A stretch of DNA of 64,000 nucleotides from Stratiolaelaps scimitus (Eukaryota > Arthropoda > Arachnida > Mesostigmata > Laelapidae). Positions 37,620 through 48,386 of the stretch are shown here, piece after piece. The stretch covers positions 2,108,001-2,172,000 of the forward strand of contig JABWDB010000047.1 of assembly GCA_019614645.1 (NCBI GenBank). Direction: 5' to 3'. The notes beneath the pieces are model-generated. The model saw nothing but the letters and a program-made list of their open reading frames with translations. It did not search any database and was not told where the DNA came from. Each line of letters opens with the position of its first letter. The stretch's first letter is position 1. Made by a program: the position numbers and the translations under genes.

Positions 37620-37735
37620 CGGGCTGACCCACAGCCAACATTTAACGTCCACGGTACAGCTGCTTTCGGCATTGCTGATGAGACGGACCCCCGTAAATGC
37701 ACATGTGCAACGGTGGGAATCGAACCCGTGCATCT
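37620..37735 (-). repeat. tRNA-derived SINE copy 4, head truncated
   Basis: On the minus strand an intact B box (GGTTCGATTCCCACC) is followed by GTTGCACATGTGCATTTACG and the complete family body down to GGCTGTGGGTCAGCCC. Similarity stops in the middle of the tRNA-like head, near 37735. Confidence 0.7.
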
Positions 37736-40700
37736 ACGGCCAAAACCTGGCTCACTTCTCAACCTCAATTCGTTATATTTGGTTGAGACCCAACTAAGCA
37801 GACTGGGAAGCTTTTGTCAATATTTTTAGAGTAAATCGGGGAACGCATACGGCTGACCGTGCTTAATGTCGCCACTTGACTTCAGATGAGGACCAGATGT
37901 TACTATGAGATACTAACAGGTTAAATTGAATTAAACACTTCCACGAGTGGTAACAAGGGAAGACCTCTGATTTTCGTTATATCATTTATCCATGTACAAT
38001 ATCGCCGTACAGGTACTAATTTATAGAAAGGCCGAATGTCGGGCAAGTAAATAAAGAAACTACGCTATGTCTTTTCATCTTGAAGCACCATCCAACAGAG
38101 AAGCGTTATATGGCGCATTATAAACAAGTGCTTCTGAAATGACTGCCTTCAGTGTCTTACACTGTGAGTGAACGATAGTAGTTTAGTAAGTTTGGCCTTA
38201 CATCTGTCAACACGGCCCAATCTAGCGGTGGGGCTATCTATAATACAAAAAAAATCTCTAAAAAATTAAATTCGCACTTGTATCCATTGCCTATAAATAT
38301 TTCGCCTTTATTTATTTTCTCTTCAGGTATGGCAACATGGTCAATAGTTCAATAGTTGCAGTCTTTCGTATATTGATATCATTGTCATTATAGAGACAAA
38401 TTTGTTAATTCTAATATCTCTGTATGTATTTTATGTGGAGTCGTACTTCCAATATATATATATATATTCAATCTTCCTTCGTAATAAAGTAACTGTGGGT
38501 GTAGTGACAATAGCAAACATAAATATCTTTATTCGCCGTACCATACTGTTGTGCATTTTATCTTATATATATATATATAATGTCAATTTCCAAGTCGCAA
38601 TCATAATTTGCTAACTTATTGTACTACATATATATGTAACACATCTTGAAGCGATTGCCACCTGCACAGACCGGTAGCCCACTCGTTCTTTTGTTCTCCA
38701 TTTTTTATCATATATCATACCACACCACCGATGTTACATCTTCATACAGTCATATATAACACTACCCACCGCGCGCGGGTACCACCCGGTATCCTACACG
38801 CGCCTCTTCTTCTGGGCCTAGCTCCTGCTGGTATCGAACTGCTCCCTTGGGGTACATAAGTAAAAATCAGATAGAATCAATCACGCTGCCTTGGCCATGT
38901 CCCAATGCAATTCGATCAAATTCGAGGATAAACTTTAGTAGCCTTATAGTTTATTTTTACATTTGCAAGGTATGTAAATCCACTTTGAAACGTTTTCATC
39001 CTGGGCAGCAATTTCAGGTTCTGCACTCAAGAACATAAACTAGAAACAATGTCAGATTGTTTCTACGTATGCTTTTAGTTTGAATAAATTGCATTTTAGT
39101 TTCCTATTAAATAATTCCTCTTACACTATTCGTATGTCGGACAGATACTGTCGCTCATCATCGAATACATCAGACACTGTGCTCGACCTATATACCTCGT
39201 CGTGAAAAAGTTTAGGAGCAAAATTCGTTACGTACTCGAATGCTGAATAGCACACGACATATTTAGGTAAAATAATCTTGAAGTATTGTATTTGATTTTA
39301 CCCAGTAGTGTTGTTAGTGTAATCTATTTTGTTAATATGTATCCAACAATAGTCATGCCTAACATGTAAGGCATCGACATTACTATTCGTCTCACATCGC
39401 GCGTTTGACTACTGAAACGGTTCGGACACTGTCGTGTTTTCAGCGGTTACAAATGTCGTGCCTTCGGAGTTCCCGCGTCTTCCGCAACAAACGGAATGCT
39501 CGTCAGTCTATCGGAATTGCTGCTGCAAATTTTGCCTCAAAGTATTGTCCATTCGAGTGAAATAAATGTTGGTGTCCCTTCACTAGGAGCGATTTTCAGG
39601 TCACAGGGAACAGGTCGTCAGCAGAGAGCAACTCGGGCTTTCTGCTGTCGGACATCGAAGACCCAACAAATATTCAAGCTGTATTATGCTGTCAACCCAT
39701 TAATTTGTGACGTATCCCTGCACGGATATCTCTAGACGCCTCAAGTCTAAACATTACCAACGTTTACAGCAATGCGAACTTACGGAAGCAAATTTCATTT
39801 GGCGTTCACGTGTTACAACTTATTAATAAATGAGCCGAGTCAGTCTATTCAAAACGAGATGCGCGGTGATCCACATTGATCCTGGATCTCCATATGTTCA
39901 CAGGTATCCCGGCTTAGACTAGCGTCGCCAGAAAAAAATCCTTTCAGCGTTAGAAAAACTTCACATGTTGGACACTCACGGTTTCTTTGCGGCACCCTAT
40001 CTCACGGGGGATGTCGGCTATAGTGGTGTAGAAAAAGCAAACTCTAGCCGCATAGATAGTTTCCGAGATTCTTTTCTGTATTGGGCACTCCCCTGATAGC
40101 CGATAACCACAGCATTTCTCGTCTATGCACGCTCTGCGTTTAGATAGAAGTTATCCAACGACAGAACAGCAGTGAAGAAAATATACACGGACAATAATAT
40201 TCTTAGCACGCGTAGGCATACATATATACACATACACACATGCGCACACACACACACACATTTAAGTTCACATATACATATGCGTATTTAAAAAAGATTA
40301 TACATCGACTCCCCTTCAACGTGTTCACGTATGTTTAATCTGATCTTATCAAGTAGGTTGGACATGGTGACATAAAGGTAAGAGAATATAGCATAATGTA
40401 AACAGTTCTGTGATAATTTTTCTAATTGTAGGAATATTTTCTAATTGTAGGAACAGAAACAATAATAATTAGGATGATGATAATTGGTTTACTCTAAGTT
40501 GTGACAGGATCGCGATTTCGTTTGTTTTCAAAGGACAGAAACCTAATGGTGCACGCGTGGTATTCCACACGCTGGTAATTCAGTGGCCGATTGATCCAAA
40601 TACTTCGATTGAAGCCTCCTAATAAGTTTATAATCAGTGAACACTTGTTCACACATTACATCGTATGAACGGCAGTTTCTAAAGTTTTACTTTGAGGTAA

Positions 40701-42589
40701 GTCTTAACCTAATTCGTCGATATCTGTAACAACTGTAGGCAGATTGATAAGCAGATGAATTGGCACAAAAAATGCATCAATCAAGCAAATCGGAACGACA
40801 CATCTCCAAAAACGCCGTAAACGCAATATTTACGCATGGTCACAAAGCAGAGTCGATCCAATGGCCAAAAATATGAGACATATATCAAAGTCACCTTAGA
40901 TGTTTGAAAGATTTTCCTGGCTAACCCTGCCGACATCGATGGCAGTGAACCGTGAATGTTCATCGTAAATCAAACCCATGCAACGAATAGCCTTTACATA
41001 CGTAAGCACCGATCTGCCTACCATTAGATTCTCGTACGATTGGAGCTTTTAATATTAGTCTCGTTAACTGACTATACCATGTGTGTAGTTTTGAATTGCT
41101 GTTGCTATCTTTGCAAGTATGTGTATCCTGGATTATACCTTTAGTTTACACACGCTTCCTATAATAGACATGTGAATAATACTTTATCTGCAAAAAATTT
41201 GTAGTCATATAAAAATTACATTATGTACAAATGTACAAACATGTGGTTGTCAATTGGCATAACAAAAAGTGCATCTACCTTTTTGCGCTCGTGACTAGTA
41301 AACGTGAACCGTGTGTGTTTTCGTTATGTTGAATTTTATGGGTAGAAATAGATATTGGATGATGATGGTTGATTGGATGAAAAAATAAAAGCGTACTTGG
41401 ATAATATGTAGAAATCACTTTCATTTTGGTGAGGAGCGCTGGTTGAATCGACAACATATTTTGTGTTTTAGGAACTCGACGTAAATGAGTTGAATAGCAC
41501 ATGGGGTTTTGATTACCTATGAACCACACAAATTTGTACCATGAAATAGATCCACATTTCTTTCAAGGTGACGAGGCTTCGTGCACTGTCCCACTAGAGA
41601 AATCGTTGATATACAGTATTAGTTCCTGTCGACGCTGGTTGAGAAACGACTCAACGAAGTTTTTGCTGGGTCGGAGTAGTAAGTCTAAATCTTCCTTTGC
41701 CCACGGAAGATTGCGTATATGTTTAAGAAACTAGGCATGTGCTTAGCAAGATGTATGGACAGCCGAACGATATTTCACGTTGGCATTAGGAGGAGCTTGA
41801 CACGGGGTCTGATACTCGATGCCGTCAGAAGCTGAGGAAGACCTATCGTATGTTATACCGAGTAGTGAGTGGTTGCAAATGTCTGATGCATACGATTTTC
41901 GGGGGTTTTTGTGGATGTCTCTAGGAGATTCCTGCATAACTGCAACCCAGAGATACAATCGACTGCGGGCTATTGCATCAATAATTCTCTGAGGTTAGAG
42001 TCCGCTACACGCTCCGCACTAGATGGGCATGACCTAAAGAATGCGCGCTTAGCATTACTTTTGGACGAGATATTCAACGACATTTTGATTGAGCCTTTTT
42101 TGTGTGAGGTCTGGGTTCACCTGCTGTTGTCTGTTCTCGCGTTGTTTCGACCATTCGTTTACTGTTGTGATCCATTCTTCACGTTCGTTACACGTTCGGC
42201 GTATTCGATATACATTTTACTGCCTTACTCAGATGATCTCAATGAAATGTACAAATGCTCGAGACTTTCTGTTGCTTGCTTTCCAGCGAAAGTTATATAG
42301 ACGTAGATTATTTTGTTGTTGTCAACCAGAGTTTGTTTTCGAACGCACCATCTGTCACCTTCGCTGTTTCGTGACGCGTTCGGATTTGTTGAGCGCCGAA
42401 AATGTCGAATCGTAGCACTCATCGAAGTCAGATATCCTTTAGGAAAAGCGTGGCTTGGCGCAAGCACACAAACACACGCAGATCCACATCGTTATCGTTC
42501 GCTGCGACGCAAATGCTCCAAATGGTATCGTTTTTCTTCCGAACGCCTCTTGGCTTTCCGTCAGGAAACTGCGATCACTAGGCCACTAT
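37736..42589. other. Intergenic stretch, possible 3' UTR of gene B at its end
   Basis: No convincing gene. Contains (AT)n tracts at 38452-38467 and 38564-38580, an AC-rich tract ending at 40260, and a 20-base tandem (attttctaattgtaggaat) near 40417-40455. A plus-strand frame at 41911-42300 has no motif. The last part may be 3' UTR of gene B, but I saw no minus-strand AATAAA within about 250 bases of its stop. Confidence 0.45.
40245..40260. repeat. (CA)n microsatellite
   Basis: A CA run at the end of a longer imperfect ATAC/CA-rich tract beginning near 40217. Confidence 0.9.
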
Positions 42590-43525
42590 TCAAATAACGC
42601 TTTCTTTCGTATTGTCTGGAAACGAAGAGGCCGCGTGGAGGCGAGGCAGCTCAACAGCGCCAACCGCCCCATCATCTATCCACATGCGATCGTTGAACGT
42701 TGGCAGTGATGCCACACGTGGCGGCAATTCCCCATAGTCATCGAGTGACGTGAGTGCGCGTGGTCCACCGGCGAGCGGTGCCGGCGTGGTTTCGTCGGCA
42801 TGGCCCGCAGCGCTGTTCAGATCGCGGAGTTCGTCGCCGGCGCAATCTGCCTTCGAGTTAACGAAGCGAATATTGTTCGCACGTATCGCTGTCACGTAGA
42901 CGGGATACCGGCTGTTACTGCTGCAGCTTTGCTGTAGCGAGAGTGGGCAACGAGAGCCGCCGCCGACGACGCCCATCGCAAAGGCGGGCGGGGCCGGCGC
43001 GTTCGTGACATACGCGCAGCCCGATGTCACACTCTCGGTGAGGATCTGTCGGCAGGTGTAGACGGGACAGCACAGGGCGGATCGCGTACCCGAGGCGGAC
43101 TTCTTCCCGTTGCTGCTGGTCGCATTGGCATTGGGAGCAACAACGCCGTTGTTGCTGACCTTGCCGCCGGTACTGCTCGCGCTGTTCGTCTTGTGCTGGT
43201 TATTGTTGTTCGATGGCTTGATGTGGAGGTTTTCGGCACCGCAGAACGGGTCGTCTTCGGCGTTCGTGCTGAACAGGCAGCAGCAGAGGGCGGTGCGCAC
43301 GATTCGCCGGAAGCCGTTGCGGAAGCGTGTGCTCATGGCCACGTAGATAAACGGGTTCACGCACGAGTTGATGAACGCGCACAGATTGATTAGTAGCATC
43401 GTGCTAAAGTAGTTATGGTTCTGCATGTAGTTGGCGCCCGGAAACTGGGTGGCGATCGTGACTAGAAAGTACGGCGTCCACGAGACGCCAAATGCGATGG
43501 CCACAATCATCACCATTTTGGCGAT
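42590..43525 (-). CDS. Gene B exon 5: GPCR TM6, TM7 and C-terminal tail
   Basis: Last exon of the receptor, residues 339-649 and stop. The acceptor is TTTCCATTTTTCAG/ATC, phase 0. TM6 carries SWTPYF (residues 353-358), with Ser in place of the usual Cys of CWxP but the Trp and Pro kept. TM7 ends NPFIY (395-399), the NPxxY switch, preceded by INSCV as in many peptide receptors. Three cysteines at 418-420 are candidate palmitoylation sites at the end of helix 8. The remaining tail, about 230 residues, is long for the class and rich in Ser, Thr, Asn and Ala: a plausible kinase and arrestin-binding region. The frame is open throughout and GC-richer than the surrounding DNA. Confidence 0.9.
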   Translation of the reverse strand: MAKMVMIVAIAFGVSWTPYFLVTIATQFPGANYMQNHNYFSTMLLINLCAFINSCVNPFIYVAMSTRFRNGFRRIVRTALCCCLFSTNAEDDPFCGAENLHIKPSNNNNQHKTNSASSTGGKVSNNGVVAPNANATSSNGKKSASGTRSALCCPVYTCRQILTESVTSGCAYVTNAPAPPAFAMGVVGGGSRCPLSLQQSCSSNSRYPVYVTAIRANNIRFVNSKADCAGDELRDLNSAAGHADETTPAPLAGGPRALTSLDDYGELPPRVASLPTFNDRMWIDDGAVGAVELPRLHAASSFPDNTKESVI

Positions 43526-43607
43526 CTGAAAAATGGAAACAAGCTTCATTTAGAGTCGATTAATAAGACCGATAGTTCTATAAATGCTAACCTAAATAAC
43601 AATATGA

Positions 43608-43702
43608 ATTGAGACTACCCTTTATGCGTTTACGGCGTCTTCATCAACAAACCCTTTTTGCTTATCAAAAAAGGGTTTTTTCAGGGACTTCGTAGTCTCA
43701 AT
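43608..43702. repeat. Nested inverted repeats, 95 bp
   Basis: An outer pair, attgagactac (43608-43618) and gtagtctcaat (43692-43702), encloses an inner pair, aaaccctttttg and caaaaaagggttt, around cttat. The whole could fold as one long hairpin. It sits in intron 4 of gene B, 83 bp from the acceptor of exon 5, and may be a tiny MITE. Confidence 0.75.
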
Positions 43703-44283
43703 GTCAATGTTAACATCCGATGTGAGCTGTGAGCTAGCACAGTCCCGAGTAGTGTGTGTTTACTACCTGCACTAGAATAGCACAGATATACCCTACTATG
43801 AAGCGGGATCAAACCAACTGAAGCCGGATTTAGTAATCGAAGAGTTTTTAAGTACAGAAGTCACAGAATAAAGACGTGAATTCCTTCTTTTAGCTGAGTG
43901 TTGTGGGAGGCTACAAGAATGCTCTATGCCTGCTTCTTTAACCCGGCCACATATATGACCTCAATTAGAGAGCACTCGACGTGCAGGGTCATGGCATTGA
44001 CTACGCTAGACCATCAATGCCAGCCGCAGGAAATGGCAGAAAAGGTGTTAAAGTTCCTTGACACCGGAACTGTCTTCAGGATCTACGTAGATGTGACCGG
44101 AATGACATCAGAGGGTCAGGCACAATTGGGAGTTTGATTATGTGGTCGGCTATTGAGACACGGTCGCCAATAAGATCAAATGGAGTGCAGGAAATCGAGC
44201 AGGCCTTCACTAAAGCTGTACCAAAAAGGAAATTGTTGATTAAGGGAACAGCCCTCAGATGAATCCAACAAGCAAAAACCTAC

Positions 44284-44378
44284 CTTTCTTCTGTTGGCGT
44301 CTTGCCGTCGTAAGCTACCCTGGCGACATAACGAAATGCCCTGTAGAAGACACCGGGTGATCTTATAACACGTCCATC
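44284..44378 (-). CDS. Gene B exon 4: GPCR end of TM5 and third intracellular loop
   Basis: A 95-bp exon between acceptor CGTTTCAG/GA and donor AAAG/GTAGGT. Its entry phase completes the split Gly codon 307 from exon 3 (G + GA), and it exits in phase 0, exactly what exon 5 needs. It reads WTCYKITRCLLQG..., then a basic loop ending NRRK, which leads straight into IAKMVM of TM6. The Tyr-x-x-Ile-x-x-x-Leu pattern at the TM5 end and the basic loop suit a G-protein-coupling loop 3 of about 25 residues, short for the class. It was located by searching intron sequence for an exon of the right phase; both splice sites and the content fit. Confidence 0.85.
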
Positions 44379-44519
44379 CTGAAACGATACTGACATGTTA
44401 CGGCAATCATGACAGAAGGTGGAATTTTACCAAGGCAAATAAGTATCACGAGTCAAGGGTCGGACAACAACTCTAAATTTCGACCAACGAATTTTAGGAA
44501 TATAATTTAAACGTTATTT

Positions 44520-45100
44520 TCCGTGGAAGACTCTGGATGTATTTATCAAATTTGGCGTTCCGCAAGACGCTGGTCCAATTCACGAAAATATCGTGAAGCG
44601 GTGAGGTCGGGATGCCCTGTCCGTGACAAGTGGATGGAAACTGTATTCGAAGTTTACGGTAGGAGAAGCGAAAACAGAGAGATTTTCGCGTTTTTTTCAT
44701 GCAGCCCGACAGGAACCAACGTCGCCAATATCCATACCCAGGTGGAACAGTTGAAGCGGACAGATTCATGGTCAAATGCTATTCTAATTATGGTGATGGA
44801 TTTTGATGAAATCGCCTTTTTTAACTACTTCCGCCTTCGAAAATTTCTAGCAGCGGTGAGGTGTGTAAATCTTTTTTGGCATGGAATCTGCACACTTCGG
44901 CCGTTCCACACAAGTGAACGCATATGTTGCTTCCCCACGACAACGCTCGTCCCCGCAAAGCTGTTACCTCTGAGGTGTTTTTGGCCAAGAGGAGAATCAA
45001 GTTGTGGAGTCAACCCGCATATTCTCCTGATCTAGGCCTGCTAGACTTGTGCTGTTTTGGCTAATTAAGCGGCATTGAGGGCTACCAAACACCAGAATGG
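44520..45100 (+). pseudogene. Decayed mariner transposase in intron 3 of gene B
   Basis: Around 44930-45045 one plus frame gives LLPHDNARPRKAVTSEV, then FLAKRRIKLWSQPAYSPDL, the mariner-family block around the second and third catalytic Asp positions (HDNARPH and PxYSPDLAPxD). The rest is scattered over frames with stops. The left part (ending about 44770) has only weak resemblance to the N-terminal region. A 10-bp inverted repeat (tatgacctct/agaggtcata) at 45124-45150 lies just beyond. Confidence 0.65.
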
Positions 45101-45159
45101 GAACGAGCTTGGGAAAGGGAGCATATGACCTCTCGTACGCAGAGGTCATACCTCTAACA

Positions 45160-46241
45160 CACGGAAAAATCTTTCATTAATACGAATAAATAACTTTTAA
45201 ATTAAAACAAAAAAAGTCCGACACCCTTGCTCAGATCAGGGTAATACTTTTGATTGAAATGCAGCTCTATATTATGCCACCATCCCAGAAATCCAATATA
45301 GTGCCAACTGTGTCGCCAGCAAATTGCAGCCTCCCAGAGAAATCTCCATCAGAAGCCTACGTAGACACGATACCCTAATGGACCTTCGGTAAGAATAGCA
45401 TGCTGAAACAACGACGCTGGCAGAAAACTTCCGTGAGTCTCGTACAGCGGAGTGGCAATAAGAAAAGGTGATAGCATTCCACAGCACTCTTTACCCACTC
45501 CCAACGGTACCCTTAACGTCTCTTCCAGGGCTATCAAGCCTGCTAGGATGTTCCGTCGGAGGTAGAAAACTACAGGAAGTGTTTAATAGCGCTTACTAAG
45601 CACCTTGCCATACTACGACCATTGTGTACGAGACGAATCTCGTGGCCAAGTGCTTTATGATGTCTAACACAATGGGTTCTCAACCTAGATGGTGTATTTG
45701 TTGGGTCACACAATCGCATACGTTTTGAGAATTTCGTTCTTGATTCAAGATCCGATAAATGGCATTCTTCATGGATATCTTGCACTAGGTTTTCGATATA
45801 ACTACGGTAAAGTTACCGCGAGTTCATCAGATGTATCTTTACCGCTGCCAATAACGGGTATTTATCAAGGACGTCAACATCAGCATGTCATCCGTGCTGA
45901 ATGCTGTCGGGCAGGTGCAGAGATAAAACAAATACTTTATTCATTAGAGGCGTTCCTATGACTCGGCCTACCAATTACGCAGCAGTGAAAATATTTCATG
46001 ATATTTATGTGAGCCTGTGAGCAGATGGGGAGGCGTTCTGCTTGTTTTGACGGATATGTTGTTATCCAATCGGGAGACACTCATATTCTAACACTATGTG
46101 TAGGCGGAATTGATGAATTCAGTAATGGAATAGCACGGCTGCTCGAAGTTCCTCAGTCGTCACGTATTCTCCTTCCAGATGATGGATAAGGTTCTTATTG
46201 ATCATAGGCGTACTACTATTGTAGAATAATTAATTACTAAT
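45160..46241. other. Part of intron 3 of gene B, nothing recognised
   Basis: Frames on both strands at 45270-45960 (up to about 90 codons) show no motif. There is a short A run at 45208-45216. Confidence 0.4.
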
Positions 46242-46259
46242 TACTGTATGTTTGAATAA
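46242..46259. repeat. Left 18-bp target-site duplication
   Basis: tactgtatgtttgaataa is exactly repeated at 48318-48335, bracketing the retroelement. Confidence 0.85.
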
Positions 46260-48317
46260 GTATAAGCTCTTGTAGACCTTTGTGCTATTCTAAATCGAAG
46301 ATGGTAGCGCGCTTTCACTATACGTTAATACGCGCTACGGCCTATACTCTTCGGCGCGCGCCTCATCGCCCTCAAGAAAAAGGACGGGTCGATACGGCCC
46401 ATCGCCTGCTCCAGCACGATTCGTCGCCTGGCTGCTAAGATAGCCTGGGTCAACGAGAGGGACACGGTCGTGACCCTGCTCGGCCCAACCCAGTTGGGTT
46501 GCGGCCAGGCGTCTGGGACGGAGATCGCTGCTCACGCGGCTCGCGCCTTCATCCACGCTCATCCGGACGCGGCCCTGGTCAAGCTTGATTTTCGCAATGC
46601 CTTCAACACGGTCCGTCGAGATCTCGTTCTGCGGGAGGTTGCTGAGCACGTCCCTGGGCTCTTCCCTCTGGTCGACCTGGCCTATCGTGGTCCCTCCCAT
46701 CTGATCATGGACAACGCCGTCATCAGCTCAGAGTGCGGGGTCCAGCAGGGGGACCCGCTGGGCCCAGCCCTCTTCTGCCTGGCCCTCCGGCCCCTCGCTG
46801 TGTCCCTCCAGTCGCGTCTGCGGCTGTGGTACATGGACGACGGAACGTTGGCAGGTGATCCGGCGACCGTCGCCTCCGACGTTCAGCGAGTACTCGACTA
46901 CGAGGGGCGCAGCGGCCTCGCCCTCAACCCCACTAAGTGCGAGATCTTCTCTTTGGACGCGCAGCCCGACCTCCAGCGGTCGCTCCCAGGATGCCGTCTC
47001 ACTCAGAGGTTGTCCCTCGAGCTCGTCGGCTCCCCTCTCACGGACGAGGCCATCCGGCCGCTATTGGACCGTTGCCTCGAGAGGACGGCCGTGATGCTCG
47101 ACCGACTGCCCCTGTTATCGGCTCACCAGGGGCTGTTCCTCCTTCGGTCCTGTTTCTCGGCGGCACGCATGCAGCACTTGCTTAGGACATGCCCGGCCGG
47201 CACTGAGGCTTCAGCCCTTCACGATTATGACGACTTGGTGTTGGACGCGCTGACGACGATCCTGAACCTCCAGCTCCCTCCGGAGGCGGCGTCGCAGGCT
47301 ACCCTTCCAGTCCGCTTCGGGGGCCTCGGCATTCTCAGTGTTCGCCGCTTGGCCGACGTTTGCTACGCCGCGTCGCTCACGGCGGTTGCCGACATGGTCG
47401 CTACAGTCCTCCCCCCCGAGGCGCTCGCCCACTTCTCCGCCTCCCAGGAAGCTGCCCTTGACCAGACGGGCGCCCGCGCTCGGGTCCCTCCGGACAAACA
47501 GAGCAAGCAGCGGGCATGGTCCGATGCCCTGCACCAGGAGCTGCGGGACTCCCTCCTGGCCTCTGCGCCACACGCTGCTGACCAAGCTCGCCTCCGGGCT
47601 GTCGACAGGCCTGGTGCGGGGGCGTGGCTCCACGCGCTGCCCTCCTCGTCCCTTGGTACTGCTCTAGACGATCGCTCCCTCCGCTTCTGTGTGGGCCTTC
47701 GCCTCGGGGCCCCTGTAGTTGCGGCCCACAGCTGCGAGCGTTGCGGGGACCCCGTCGCAACGAATGGCCACCACGGTCTTTCGTGCGAACGCAGCGCCGG
47801 TCGCCATCCGCGACACACGATGCTTAATGACACGCTCGTGAGGGCCCTCCACTCCGCCGGTATTCCTTGCACAAGGGAGCCACAGGGCCTCGACACCTCT
47901 GACGGCCGCCGCCCTGACGGCCTCACCCTTGTCCCCTTCCATCGAGGGCAGCACCTGGTTTGGGACGGCACTGTGGTTGACACTCTAGCACCCTCTTATG
48001 TCAACCACTGTGCAACCATCCCCGGTTACGCAGTAGCGCGTGCGGAACGGGCAAAGCTAAGGAAGTACGCCGCTCTCCAAGCAACCCACCTGTTTTCCCC
48101 CCTTGCCTTTGAGACCTTGGGCGGGCACGGCCCTCTCACTGCGAACTTCCTCGAGGGGGTCTACCATAGGCTGATCCGCGCCACCGGGGACAAGCGCGCT
48201 GGCTCTTTCCTCCTGCAGCGGCTGTCCCTCGCCGTGCAGAGAGGCAATGCCATCGCCTTCCTCGGAACATTGTCGTCCTCACCCCCCCCCCCCCCATAAT
48301 CTCTAGAAATCCCGCCC
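46260..48317 (+). mobile_element. 5'-truncated non-LTR retrotransposon with flanking duplication
   Basis: The interval lies between two exact 18-bp copies of one sequence, so it inserted as a unit. Coding similarity begins only at about 46329; the first 70 bases (46260-46328) are unlike the GC-rich coding part and may be filler, a captured sequence or 5' UTR-like material. The 3' end has a C run of 14, stop TAA, then only about 18 bases of UTR and no poly-A, as in site-specific endonuclease-bearing LINEs. The GC-rich composition contrasts strongly with the AT-rich host intron. Confidence 0.8.
46329..48299 (+). CDS. Reverse transcriptase plus restriction-like endonuclease, N-truncated
   Basis: One uninterrupted frame from the stop at 46326 to TAA at 48297-48299, about 656 codons, with no proper N-terminal start. 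In order: RT motifs 1-2 (LIALKKKDGSIRPIA), motif A (KLDFRNAFN), motif B (GVQQGDPLGPALF), and the catalytic box YMDD near 46831-46842. Then come a long thumb-like region and a CCHC-type knuckle (CERCGD...HHGLSC near 47734-47790). The restriction-like endonuclease follows, with RRPDG near 47908 and WDGTVVDT near 47960 (the PD...D core). The endonuclease at the C-terminus is the arrangement of the R2/R4/NeSL/CRE-type LINEs, not of apurinic-endonuclease LINEs. It lies in gene B's intron on the opposite strand. Missing N-terminal DNA-binding domains make it unlikely to be autonomous. Confidence 0.85.
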   Translation, partial: YALRPILFGARLIALKKKDGSIRPIACSSTIRRLAAKIAWVNERDTVVTLLGPTQLGCGQASGTEIAAHAARAFIHAHPDAALVKLDFRNAFNTVRRDLVLREVAEHVPGLFPLVDLAYRGPSHLIMDNAVISSECGVQQGDPLGPALFCLALRPLAVSLQSRLRLWYMDDGTLAGDPATVASDVQRVLDYEGRSGLALNPTKCEIFSLDAQPDLQRSLPGCRLTQRLSLELVGSPLTDEAIRPLLDRCLERTAVMLDRLPLLSAHQGLFLLRSCFSAARMQHLLRTCPAGTEASALHDYDDLVLDALTTILNLQLPPEAASQATLPVRFGGLGILSVRRLADVCYAASLTAVADMVATVLPPEALAHFSASQEAALDQTGARARVPPDKQSKQRAWSDALHQELRDSLLASAPHAADQARLRAVDRPGAGAWLHALPSSSLGTALDDRSLRFCVGLRLGAPVVAAHSCERCGDPVATNGHHGLSCERSAGRHPRHTMLNDTLVRALHSAGIPCTREPQGLDTSDGRRPDGLTLVPFHRGQHLVWDGTVVDTLAPSYVNHCATIPGYAVARAERAKLRKYAALQATHLFSPLAFETLGGHGPLTANFLEGVYHRLIRATGDKRAGSFLLQRLSLAVQRGNAIAFLGTLSSSPPPPP

Positions 48318-48335
48318 TACTGTATGTTTGAATAA
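48318..48335. repeat. Right 18-bp target-site duplication
   Basis: Exact second copy of tactgtatgtttgaataa, beginning 18 bases after the element's stop codon. Confidence 0.85.
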
Positions 48336-48386
48336 ATTTAAAGTTCGTTTTTGTATTCACGACACATAAAATAGACTTAGCCACAC

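Noticed and set aside
43027..43393. Plus- and minus-strand frames overlapping GPCR exon 5
   Set aside because: Out-of-frame shadows of the real exon.
47211..47983. Long minus-strand frames (up to 206 codons) opposite the LINE reverse transcriptase
   Set aside because: They are shadows of the GC-rich RT/endonuclease coding strand, with Arg/Ala/Pro-rich nonsense composition and no motifs.
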